The notes under the pieces: model-generated
Told to the model about the DNA's origin: nothing
What the model saw: the letters and a program-made list of their open reading frames with translations, nothing else
The model's database searches: none
Translations under genes and position numbers: made by a program
Origin: an uncultured Comamonas sp.
GTDB taxonomy: Bacteria > Pseudomonadota > Gammaproteobacteria > Burkholderiales > Burkholderiaceae_C
Direction of reading: 5' to 3'
Length of the DNA stretch: 64,000 bases
Assembly (NCBI GenBank): GCA_947306475.1
Contig: CAMZGS010000013.1
Coordinates: forward strand, 1-64,000
Shown: positions 16,125 through 23,470 of the stretch, one piece after another
How positions within the stretch are numbered: the first letter of the stretch is position 1
How the letters are laid out: the number at the start of each line of letters is the position of its first letter

Positions 16125-16166
16125 AAGGCTTTGCCTATTGACTTTAATTAGGCATCGCCTTACATT
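16125..16166 (+). promoter_or_regulatory. Rightward early promoter TTGACT-N17-TACATT with two repressor-type operators
   Basis: -35 16138-16143, -10 16161-16166; AAGGCTTTGCCTA 16125-16137 and TAGGCATCGCCTT 16149-16161. Confidence 0.7.
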
Positions 16167-16171
16167 ACGTC

Positions 16172-16846
16172 CATCGCAGCAAACCACTGCACTCCACTCC
16201 CCCGGAAGGAAGGCGCGCCGAAGGGGGTAAAGGCCCAGCAAGCCGGTGGAGGTCAGCAATCCAGATGTTCTGGCCCTTGCTGGCAGCAGGTGGATGCATC
16301 ACGCGATGGGCGCCAAGTGATCGGACTGACCGCCCTGGATCTTTAACAGGCAGATGTGTGATTGAGAGAGGCGGCGGCGTGGAAGGACACGCCCCATACA
16401 CCGAAGGGCCGGCCAGCCCTGAACAAGCTGGCGTCCCGTGGCTGTCACGGCTCCGAGTGGCGCGGTGGATGTGGTGATTTCGCAGCAGGTATCAAGCCCT
16501 GCCCGCCTCCCTCAATCACACGGAAGCCCCGCGAAGGATGAACAGGCGCACTTAGTAGAAAGCGCCCTGCCCCCGTGCACCACGGCAGAAGAAAAAGTGG
16601 GTGGCCGAGCCCGTTGACCTACCGGAACCGAGGCCACAAGCGAGGCGGCCTGAGCTGGCACCAGCCAGGAGATGCAGGCCGCGCCCCTGGGGTCGCAACC
16701 AAGGGAGAGAGAGTTGACGACAGGCGAGTTACCCGGTCAAGAGAAGCACTGCAGTGCACGGGGTACTTTGGGCGTGGCGAACCCTTAACGCAAGCAATCC
16801 AGCCTTCAAACACACGCTCCGAGCAATCGCGGCGGGTTTTCTTTTT
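16172..16846 (+). ncRNA. Candidate large structured RNA / structured leader
   Basis: ~700 nt without a convincing ORF; 18/19-bp long-range helix 16356-16374/16503-16521 with nested helices. Confidence 0.5.
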
Positions 16847-16885
16847 CCCCAATCACCCCAATCAAACCCCAATCACCACCCCAAT
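16847..16885 (+). repeat. Four CCCCAAT repeats running into the start codon
   Basis: CCCCAAT at 16847, 16856, 16867, 16879. Confidence 0.8.
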
Positions 16886-17294
16886 GGAGATGCCCATGCT
16901 TTTGCTTTCCCGCTTCAGCGCCCCAGCGCTGCCTGTTGAGCCGCACATCGCGGCAGCTGCTTACTACGACCGACAGGAGGAGTTGGCCGACGAGCACGAG
17001 GCACAGCAGAAGCGCGCCTACGAAACCTTGATCAAGGACTTCAGCGCATCGACGCCGGACACCTGGGCCAAGGCGCGCACGATCGGACGCGCTCGCACGT
17101 CGCCAGACGAGCTGCTGTCCGATGCCATTTATCTGCACGAAGACAAGAGCGTGCTTGATGCGTTCAAGACGCTGATGTGCAGCGAAGCCGCTGCAGAGCT
17201 GCGCGAGGCCGTGGCCAGCTACTACGCGGACAAGCACCCCGAGGACTTCGATCACAACAGCGACGATGGGGAAAAGGAGTTTCCCCATGCATGA
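16884..17294 (+). CDS. Hypothetical phage protein
   Basis: MEMPMLLLSRFSAPALPVEPHIAAAAYYDRQEELADEHEAQQ...; start chosen after the leader. Confidence 0.6.
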   Translation: MEMPMLLLSRFSAPALPVEPHIAAAAYYDRQEELADEHEAQQKRAYETLIKDFSASTPDTWAKARTIGRARTSPDELLSDAIYLHEDKSVLDAFKTLMCSEAAAELREAVASYYADKHPEDFDHNSDDGEKEFPHA

Positions 17295-17436
17295 CTGCTT
17301 CACATCAGCACTGCTGGCCCAGTTCCTGGCCGTCCAGCCAGAGCCAGAGCCCGAAATCAAGCCCCTGCCTGCGCCACCCGAGCTGGCGCGCGAGCAGCTG
17401 CAGCCCATCGAAGAACACCAGAGCGAAGCAATTTAG
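17287..17436 (+). CDS. Small hypothetical phage protein
   Basis: MHDCFTSALLAQFLAVQPEPEPEIKPLPAPPELAREQLQPIEEHQSEAI, overlaps previous. Confidence 0.4.
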   Translation: MHDCFTSALLAQFLAVQPEPEPEIKPLPAPPELAREQLQPIEEHQSEAI

Positions 17437-17444
17437 GAGGCGTC

Positions 17445-17597
17445 ATGCACAAATGCATCGTCAAAGTCACACCACCGAATGGTGCGACCATCTACTACGC
17501 CAGCCGCCACCCCAGCACGATGGATGCCGCCATTGACGCTATGGAGCGCTTCGGCCACGCGGCAAAGATCAGCGTCAGGCGACTGGAGGCTGTATGA
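17445..17597 (+). CDS. Small hypothetical phage protein
   Basis: MHKCIVKVTPPNGATIYYASRHPSTMDAAIDAMERFG...; SD aggaggcgtc. Confidence 0.5.
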   Translation: MHKCIVKVTPPNGATIYYASRHPSTMDAAIDAMERFGHAAKISVRRLEAV

Positions 17598-17935
17598 GTG
17601 CGAAACATACGCCTGGCCCGTGGGCCATTCGCTACGACTACGTGGTCCAGGCGCAATCATTCGATGGGGGCCGACTGGTCCCGGTCGCCCAGCCGTATGG
17701 GGTGAACTGCGATGGAACCGACCTGTTCGCCAACGCCCGCCTGATTGCCGCGGCGCCTGATCTGCTGGAGGCGCTACGCATGTGGATGGACATTCACGAA
17801 AAGCCCGCGGGGTTCGCTGGCAAGTACGGCAAAGCGCTCGATGCGGCAATCCACGCTCAGCAGGTGAAAGTAGATGCTGCAGCTGCTGCCGCCCGCGCAG
17901 CAATCGCCAAGGCCACCGGGGAGAAGATGCCATGA
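17594..17935 (+). CDS. Conserved-type phage hypothetical protein
   Basis: MSAKHTPGPWAIRYDY...NARLIAAAPDLLEAL, a motif familiar in phage early regions. Confidence 0.65.
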   Translation: MSAKHTPGPWAIRYDYVVQAQSFDGGRLVPVAQPYGVNCDGTDLFANARLIAAAPDLLEALRMWMDIHEKPAGFAGKYGKALDAAIHAQQVKVDAAAAAARAAIAKATGEKMP

Positions 17936-18168
17936 CGTGGACCACATCGCACGGATTCAAGGTTGAGCACCCCTTGCAGGCAGCCGGCAAGCAACCCAAA
18001 GACTGGGACGAGCGCGACAAGCAATGGGTGCAGAAATACACCCATCTCCACGAGCAGGCCATGCGCATGGATATGGAGCTTGTCACCCTTCGGGCAGAAA
18101 ACCTCCGCTTGAAGCATGAGAACGAGTTCATGCTGAGACTGATCAACGAGCGGGAGAACCAGACATGA
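17932..18168 (+). CDS. Hypothetical phage protein
   Basis: MTWTTSHGFKVEHPLQAAGKQPKDWDERDKQW... Confidence 0.5.
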   Translation: MTWTTSHGFKVEHPLQAAGKQPKDWDERDKQWVQKYTHLHEQAMRMDMELVTLRAENLRLKHENEFMLRLINERENQT

Positions 18169-18422
18169 CCGCAGACGACATCCTGCGCATAGCGCGCGAG
18201 GCTGGAATACCAGACGAAAACATAGCATCACTCGCACTCGGTCGATGCGAGACAGGGAAAGAGCTTTTGAAGCGCTTTGCCGGCCTGGTAGCCGCTGCCG
18301 AGCGCGAGGCCTGCGCGCAGATCGTGGAGAAGAACGCCGAGCTATGCGTCACGAACCGCGCAATACACGACGTGCTGCATGCCAGCGCCGTCGCCATTCG
18401 CGCCAGAGGAGGTGCAGTATGA
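18165..18422 (+). CDS. Hypothetical phage protein
   Basis: MTADDILRIAREAGIPDENIASLALGRCETGKELLKRFAGLVAAAEREAC. Confidence 0.6.
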   Translation: MTADDILRIAREAGIPDENIASLALGRCETGKELLKRFAGLVAAAEREACAQIVEKNAELCVTNRAIHDVLHASAVAIRARGGAV

Positions 18423-18556
18423 CCCCACCCATCCAATTCGCCCACGTCCCAGACCGCACCAAGCCCGCCCGCAAGCGGGCTTTGTTTTTCTGGCTGGGCC
18501 TGTCCACAGCCCTATCGACATTGGGCGCCGCCACGGTGCTGCTGGTGCTGACATGA
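18419..18556 (+). CDS. Small membrane protein (predicted TM)
   Basis: MTPPIQFAHVPDRTKPARKRALFFWLGLSTALSTLGAATVLLVLT. Confidence 0.4.
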   Translation: MTPPIQFAHVPDRTKPARKRALFFWLGLSTALSTLGAATVLLVLT

Positions 18557-18765
18557 GCAAGCGCCAGCAGTGCCCCACCGGAAAGGTGCCGCTGCTGGAA
18601 TACCAACTCGCCCAGTACCGCGCTCGCAGATCCAGCGCGCGCCACGAACGTGCCATCACGGCATACCGCTGCGCCGAATGCGGTGCGTGGCACCTGGGCG
18701 GGTCGAGCAAGCTGCGCCGCCCTCTTCCCATCATCAACAGAATCCACCACGTGAGGTTTGCATGA
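18553..18765 (+). CDS. Small Cys-motif phage protein
   Basis: AYRCAECGAWHLGG; coupled overlaps on both sides. Confidence 0.5.
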   Translation: MSKRQQCPTGKVPLLEYQLAQYRARRSSARHERAITAYRCAECGAWHLGGSSKLRRPLPIINRIHHVRFA

Positions 18766-19745
18766 ATGCACTAGCCCACCAGACCAACACAGCCCTGCGC
18801 CCGGCAGGCGGCTTCGACCTGAGTCCTCAGACTTTCGAGCAGGCGCTGACCTTCTCGCAGTACCTGGCCGACAGTGACCTGGTACCCAAGGACTTCAAGG
18901 GAAAACCCGGCAACTGCCTGATTGCCATGCAGTGGGGCAGCGAGCTGGGACTCAAGCCGCTGCAGTCTCTGCAAAACCTGGCCGTAATCAATGGCCGCCC
19001 GGCTCTCTGGGGCGATGCAGTGATTGCCTTGGTGTTGTCCAGCCCTGTGTGCGAGTACGTCACCGAGGACGACGACGGCCACACCGCATACTGCCGCGTC
19101 AAGCGCAAAGGCGCGCCCGAGCAGGTGCGCACCTTCAGCATGGACGATGCCAAGAAGGCTGGGCTGGCTGGCAAGCCCGGCCCATGGATGCAGTACCCCA
19201 AGCGCATGCGCCAGATGCGTGCCCGTGCTTTTGCCCTGCGCGACGTGTTCCCCGATGTGCTGCGCGGCATGCCTGTGGCCGAGGAGCTGCAGGACATGGA
19301 GGCCAGCAATGCAGCTGGTGCAGGTGAAAAACACATGGGCCCTGCCGAAGTGGTGCCGCCGCCGCAGCCCGAATGGCCCGCCGAGCGCTGGGCAGCAGGC
19401 CTGCCCAAGTGGATCAAGGGCATTGCCGACGGCAAGCCGCTCGATGAAGTGCTGGCCTGGCTCAAGAGCAAAGGCCGCGTCACAGCCGAACAGGAACAAC
19501 AGCTGCGTGCCGAGGCCGCAAAGGTGCAGGCCCAGCAGCAAGCACCAGCACCTACCGCACCAGCAGCAACCGGCACGCCCACAGTGGACGCTGAGCAACT
19601 GGCCAAGCGCATGCAGGCCTGCACCGACACCGAAGCCCTGTATGAGCTGGGCAACCTGATGGATGCCGTCACCGACCCAGAGCAGAACCGGCGCCTGGGT
19701 GAAATCTTCGATGCCAAGCTGGCAGAACTGGAGCAAGCACCATGA
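18762..19745 (+). CDS. recT: RecT-family recombinase
   Basis: NCLIAMQWGSELGLKPLQSLQNLAVINGRPALWGDAVIALV...RMRQMRARAFALRDVFPDVLRGM. Confidence 0.8.
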   Translation: MNALAHQTNTALRPAGGFDLSPQTFEQALTFSQYLADSDLVPKDFKGKPGNCLIAMQWGSELGLKPLQSLQNLAVINGRPALWGDAVIALVLSSPVCEYVTEDDDGHTAYCRVKRKGAPEQVRTFSMDDAKKAGLAGKPGPWMQYPKRMRQMRARAFALRDVFPDVLRGMPVAEELQDMEASNAAGAGEKHMGPAEVVPPPQPEWPAERWAAGLPKWIKGIADGKPLDEVLAWLKSKGRVTAEQEQQLRAEAAKVQAQQQAPAPTAPAATGTPTVDAEQLAKRMQACTDTEALYELGNLMDAVTDPEQNRRLGEIFDAKLAELEQAP

Positions 19746-20047
19746 ACATCAAGCAAGCACTTGACCGCCTGAATGCCATTAAAGAAGCGCAAGAGGAGGC
19801 GAGCATCCTGAGCACTCTGCTTTCTCGCCGCAATAGCCAAGCCCCGAAAGGGGTAACCGTGAAGGTCTTCACTGAAAAGTACTCCCAAGACCATGGCACA
19901 TACTGCGTAATCGATGCAGACCTGCTGCAGACGGCAATCGAGCAAACCGCAGAGCGCCACGCCGCCGAGGCGGCAAAACTGCAGCCCGTCATCGACATGG
20001 CCGAAGCAGCACTCAAAGGCATTCTGGCTACAGGAGACAGTAAATGA
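19742..20047 (+). CDS. Hypothetical phage protein
   Basis: 101 aa, 4-nt overlaps both sides. Confidence 0.55.
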   Translation: MNIKQALDRLNAIKEAQEEASILSTLLSRRNSQAPKGVTVKVFTEKYSQDHGTYCVIDADLLQTAIEQTAERHAAEAAKLQPVIDMAEAALKGILATGDSK

Positions 20048-21807
20048 GCATGCAAATCGTAAATCTCATTCAGGGCACACCCGAATGGCATGCCCACCGC
20101 AAGGCGCACTTCAATGCTTCGGACGCCCCTGCCATGATGGGCTGCAGCAGCTACAAGACCCGTTCGGAGCTGATCAAAGAGCTGGCCACCGGCCTGACTG
20201 GCGAGGTGGACGCGGCAACACAGCGTCGTTTTGACGACGGCCACCGCTTTGAAGCCTTGGCCCGCCCACTGGCAGAGGAAATCATTGGCGAGGACTTGTC
20301 GCCCTGCGTGGGCACCAATGGGAAATTCTCTGCCAGCTTTGACGGCATCACGTTCATGCACGACGTGGCCTTTGAGCACAAGACGCTCAACGACACGCTG
20401 CGCGAGGCCATGTTCGAGGGCTGCTGTGGTGACGCCCTGCCTCTGCAATACCAGATCCAGATGGAGCATCAGGCCATGGTGGCAGGCAGCATCGAGAAGG
20501 TGTTGTTCATGGCATCCAAGTGGGATGGTGACCAACTGCTGGAGGAACGCCACTGCTGGTACTACCCCAACCTTGAGCTGAGAGCCAAGATCATCGCTGG
20601 CTGGGAACAGCTGGAAAAGGACGTGGCCGCCTACAACCCCGCCGCCGAGCGCCCCGCCCCCGCCGTGGCCGCGCCCGTGGAAAGCCTGCCTGCCGTGGTG
20701 GTGCAGGTGCAAGGCGCGCTGACCGTGGGCGGCAACCTGGACGCCTTTGGCGCTGCGCTGCGTGCGTTCATCGAGCGCATCCCCAAGAAGCCCAGCACCG
20801 ACCAGGAATTTGCCGATGCCGAAGCTGCCGCCAAGGCACTCAAAAAAGCCGAGGAAGCACTGACCCAGGCCGAGGATGGCGCGCTGGCACAAATCAGCGA
20901 CGTGGAAACCATGCGCCGCACCGTGGCCGACCTCAAGAGTCTGGCGCGCAGCACCCGGCTGGCTACTGAGAAGCTGGTGGCTGCTGAGAAAGAAGCCCGC
21001 CGTACAGCCATCGTGACCGGTGCACAGGCCCAGCTGGACCAGCACATTCAAGCCCTGAACCAGCGCCTGGGTGCCAACTGGCTGCCGCGCGTTGCCGGAG
21101 GCTTTGGTGAAGTGATCAAGGGCAAGAAGTCGCTGGCCAACATGGAGGATGCCGTGGCCGTGGCCCTGACCAATGCCAAGCACGACATGAACGTGCTGGC
21201 CGAGCGCCTGGAGGCCAACCGCAAGCACCTGGTGCAAGACGGCACGGACTGGATTGCCCTGTTTGCCGACTTCGCCACCGTGGGCGCCAAGGCCGAAGAG
21301 GACTTCCAAGCCTTGGCCGCCCTGCGCATCAACCAGCACAAGCAGGCCGAAGCCGCACGCCTGGAAGCGGAACGCGAGCGAATCCGCTTGGAAGAAGAGC
21401 GCAAGGCGCAGGCTGCAGCCGAGCGTGCTGCTCAAGCAGAGCGTGAGCGCATCCGTGCCGAAGAGGCCGCCAAGCTGCAGGCCAAGGCCGCCATCGAAGC
21501 CGCAGCAAAAACAGAAGCGCCCAGCGCACAGCCTGAGCCGGTTGCAGAAGTAAAAGCAACTGAAACCGTTACCCAGCAAGCGCAGGCAGCTCCTGCAAAT
21601 GAAGCAGCGAACGGCGGAGACACCCTGACGTTGGGCCAGATCAACACCCTGCTGGCACCGCTCAAAGTGGATGCCGCTGGCCTGGAGGAGCTGGGCTTTG
21701 CGCCCTGCAAAACCATCAAGGCCGCCAAGCACTACCCGGCAAGTTCCATCCCCGCCATGGTGCAAGCCATGGTCACCCACCTGCAGGGCGTTCTCGCCAC
21801 TGCATAA
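20044..21807 (+). CDS. YqaJ-type exonuclease with long coiled-coil C-terminal extension
   Basis: GTPEWHAHRKAHFNASDAPAMMGCSSYKTRSEL...DGHRFEALAR...SASFDGITFMHDVAFEHKTLN. Confidence 0.8.
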   Translation: MSMQIVNLIQGTPEWHAHRKAHFNASDAPAMMGCSSYKTRSELIKELATGLTGEVDAATQRRFDDGHRFEALARPLAEEIIGEDLSPCVGTNGKFSASFDGITFMHDVAFEHKTLNDTLREAMFEGCCGDALPLQYQIQMEHQAMVAGSIEKVLFMASKWDGDQLLEERHCWYYPNLELRAKIIAGWEQLEKDVAAYNPAAERPAPAVAAPVESLPAVVVQVQGALTVGGNLDAFGAALRAFIERIPKKPSTDQEFADAEAAAKALKKAEEALTQAEDGALAQISDVETMRRTVADLKSLARSTRLATEKLVAAEKEARRTAIVTGAQAQLDQHIQALNQRLGANWLPRVAGGFGEVIKGKKSLANMEDAVAVALTNAKHDMNVLAERLEANRKHLVQDGTDWIALFADFATVGAKAEEDFQALAALRINQHKQAEAARLEAERERIRLEEERKAQAAAERAAQAERERIRAEEAAKLQAKAAIEAAAKTEAPSAQPEPVAEVKATETVTQQAQAAPANEAANGGDTLTLGQINTLLAPLKVDAAGLEELGFAPCKTIKAAKHYPASSIPAMVQAMVTHLQGVLATA

Positions 21808-21827
21808 CACCGAAAGGACACCACACC

Positions 21828-22103
21828 ATGACCACAAAGAAAGACCTGATTGCCGCTATCGCCAAGCGCACCGGAGAGAAGAAAGCCACTGTGGAGCACG
21901 TGTTTAACGCCACCTTGGTTGAGATCGAGAAGGCCCTGCTGATTGGTGATGCCGTCGCTATCAACGGCTTCGGCACCTTCGAGACCAAGCGGCGCGAAGC
22001 CCGCACCGGGCGCAATCCCCGCACCGGTGAGCCGGTAGAGATTGCCGCCAGCACCAGCGTTGGTTTCAAGCCCGCAAAGGCGCTCAAAGACTCGCTGAAC
22101 TGA
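21828..22103 (+). CDS. HU-family DNA-binding protein
   Basis: MTTKKDLIAAIAKRTGEKKATVEHVFNATLVEIEKAL...GFGTFETKRREARTGRNPRTGE. Confidence 0.9.
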   Translation: MTTKKDLIAAIAKRTGEKKATVEHVFNATLVEIEKALLIGDAVAINGFGTFETKRREARTGRNPRTGEPVEIAASTSVGFKPAKALKDSLN

Positions 22104-22129
22104 TTGCCTGCCAGCCTCCATCCACAACA

Positions 22130-22158
22130 AGCCCCGCACTGCCGGGGCTTTTCTTTTG
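22130..22158 (+). terminator. Intrinsic terminator
   Basis: agccccgcactgccggggcttttctttt. Confidence 0.8.
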
Positions 22159-22166
22159 CCGCAGTT

Positions 22167-22640
22167 ATGACCGACCAGACACCCGCACGCCCCAGATTCA
22201 AGGTGCAAGGCATCGCCTCCATCAAGCACATCAACGTGCGCAAAGAAGGCCCCGACGAAGAGAAAATCCTGGCCGTGGACGTGAAGCTCATGTTCAAGAA
22301 AGTGGATCGCCGCCTGTGCGATTACTTCGACGACGCCCTACAGTCATTCCTGTGGCGTGGCGATACCGATGCGCTCATTGTGCGCAACACCCACCTGTCG
22401 CCTGTGTCCTACGCAACAAGCATTCTTGGCGCCGAGGTGGAAATCGGAATGCTGAAGTTCTTTGGCTGCGACGTGCGCAAGTTCGTAATCGAACCGCAGG
22501 ATGGTGGCGTCATCACGCTGACCTGCAGCACCACGATCTACCCCGGCACCGACGAAGTGTCCAGGCTGGCCAACCTGGTGCAAGACGAAGAGCGCGTGAG
22601 CATCGAAGGGCCGCCAGACCTATTTGATAGCGCAGCATGA
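22167..22640 (+). CDS. Hypothetical phage protein
   Basis: MTDQTPARPRFKVQGIASIKHINVRKEGPDEEKILAVDVKLMFK... Confidence 0.6.
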   Translation: MTDQTPARPRFKVQGIASIKHINVRKEGPDEEKILAVDVKLMFKKVDRRLCDYFDDALQSFLWRGDTDALIVRNTHLSPVSYATSILGAEVEIGMLKFFGCDVRKFVIEPQDGGVITLTCSTTIYPGTDEVSRLANLVQDEERVSIEGPPDLFDSAA

Positions 22641-22990
22641 ACACTTGGACCCCCGCCTACGTCCGCTGGCGCATCGAGCGCCTGGAGCAGCTGCTGCGCA
22701 CAACCCCACGGCGCGAAGCGCTGGCTATCGTCGCGATAGAGGAGCGCACTCAGCCGTGGCTAGACGACCCGCGCCCAGCGCCGCCGCCATTGCCCTGGGG
22801 TGGGCCGCACGGCCTCAATCCACCACACCTGCAGCCCAAATATTTTCATGACCACAACACCAACACTCAGCCGGGAACAACGGCGCCGCGCGCAAAAGCT
22901 GCTGAGCCGCAAGGCCAAGCCGCAGCGCAAATACTCGCGCCAGCACATGCTGCACACGCAGTGGGATGTGCTCACGGCCAGTCCCGATAA
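22637..22990 (+). CDS. Hypothetical phage protein
   Basis: 4-nt overlap upstream; C-terminus overlaps the next gene, so the end is uncertain. Confidence 0.35.
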   Translation: MNTWTPAYVRWRIERLEQLLRTTPRREALAIVAIEERTQPWLDDPRPAPPPLPWGGPHGLNPPHLQPKYFHDHNTNTQPGTTAPRAKAAEPQGQAAAQILAPAHAAHAVGCAHGQSR

Positions 22991-23396
22991 ACCGATGGCG
23001 CCCGAGCGCTACCGGAATCAGCTCACCAAGATGCACCTGGCGCTTGACGCAATCGCGCGCAGCGAGCGCCCCGAGCGCAGCGACTGGCATGCACTGACCG
23101 ATGCCGTAAACCTGGTGGACACCCTTGTCCGCCAGGGCCACGCCCAGGACGCAGACGGACTGCTACAGGACGCTGTGGATAGCATGGGCAAAGCGTGGCA
23201 GCGCTTTAACGAAACAGGCCAGCCCATGCGCCTTGACGGAGTCGGGCTGGCCGCGATGCGCGCCATCCTCGCTGACTGGCACACCTGCCTACAGCAGCTG
23301 CCCGAGCGCACGATCATCTTGGCCTACATCGAGACCGAGCGCCGCATCCGCGCGATGCTGGCCAAGCCGCCGGCTGGCGTGGTGGTGATTGGATGA
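22848..23396 (+). CDS. Hypothetical phage protein
   Basis: MTTTPTLSREQRRRAQKLLSRKAKPQRKYSRQHMLHTQWDVL... Confidence 0.6.
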   Translation: MTTTPTLSREQRRRAQKLLSRKAKPQRKYSRQHMLHTQWDVLTASPDKPMAPERYRNQLTKMHLALDAIARSERPERSDWHALTDAVNLVDTLVRQGHAQDADGLLQDAVDSMGKAWQRFNETGQPMRLDGVGLAAMRAILADWHTCLQQLPERTIILAYIETERRIRAMLAKPPAGVVVIG

Positions 23397-23426
23397 CTGC
23401 GCATTCGACCACTACCGTTTTCGTAG

Positions 23427-23457
23427 CCGCTGATGCCCGCTAAGCGGGCTTTTTTGT
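23427..23457 (+). terminator. Intrinsic terminator upstream of the MTase gene
   Basis: gcccgctaagcgggcttttttg. Confidence 0.85.
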
Positions 23458-23470
23458 TTCTGGAGACACC

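Noticed and set aside
16265-16852. Small ORFs on both strands within the structured leader (70, 77, 78 aa)
   Set aside because: No good SD, Arg/Pro/Gly-biased random-looking composition, mutually overlapping; structural pairing is the stronger signal
16847-16885. Possible CRISPR-like repeat array (CCCCAAT units)
   Set aside because: Units of 7 nt with irregular 9-12 nt spacing, no spacers of CRISPR length, no cas genes
18462-18492. Terminator-like hairpin gcccgcccgcaagcgggctttgttttt
   Set aside because: Lies inside a small coupled ORF and its T-run is interrupted; not called as a terminator
19669-21837. 722-aa minus-strand ORF opposite the YqaJ-like gene
   Set aside because: Antisense shadow ORF; plus-strand gene has family motifs and tight overlaps with neighbours
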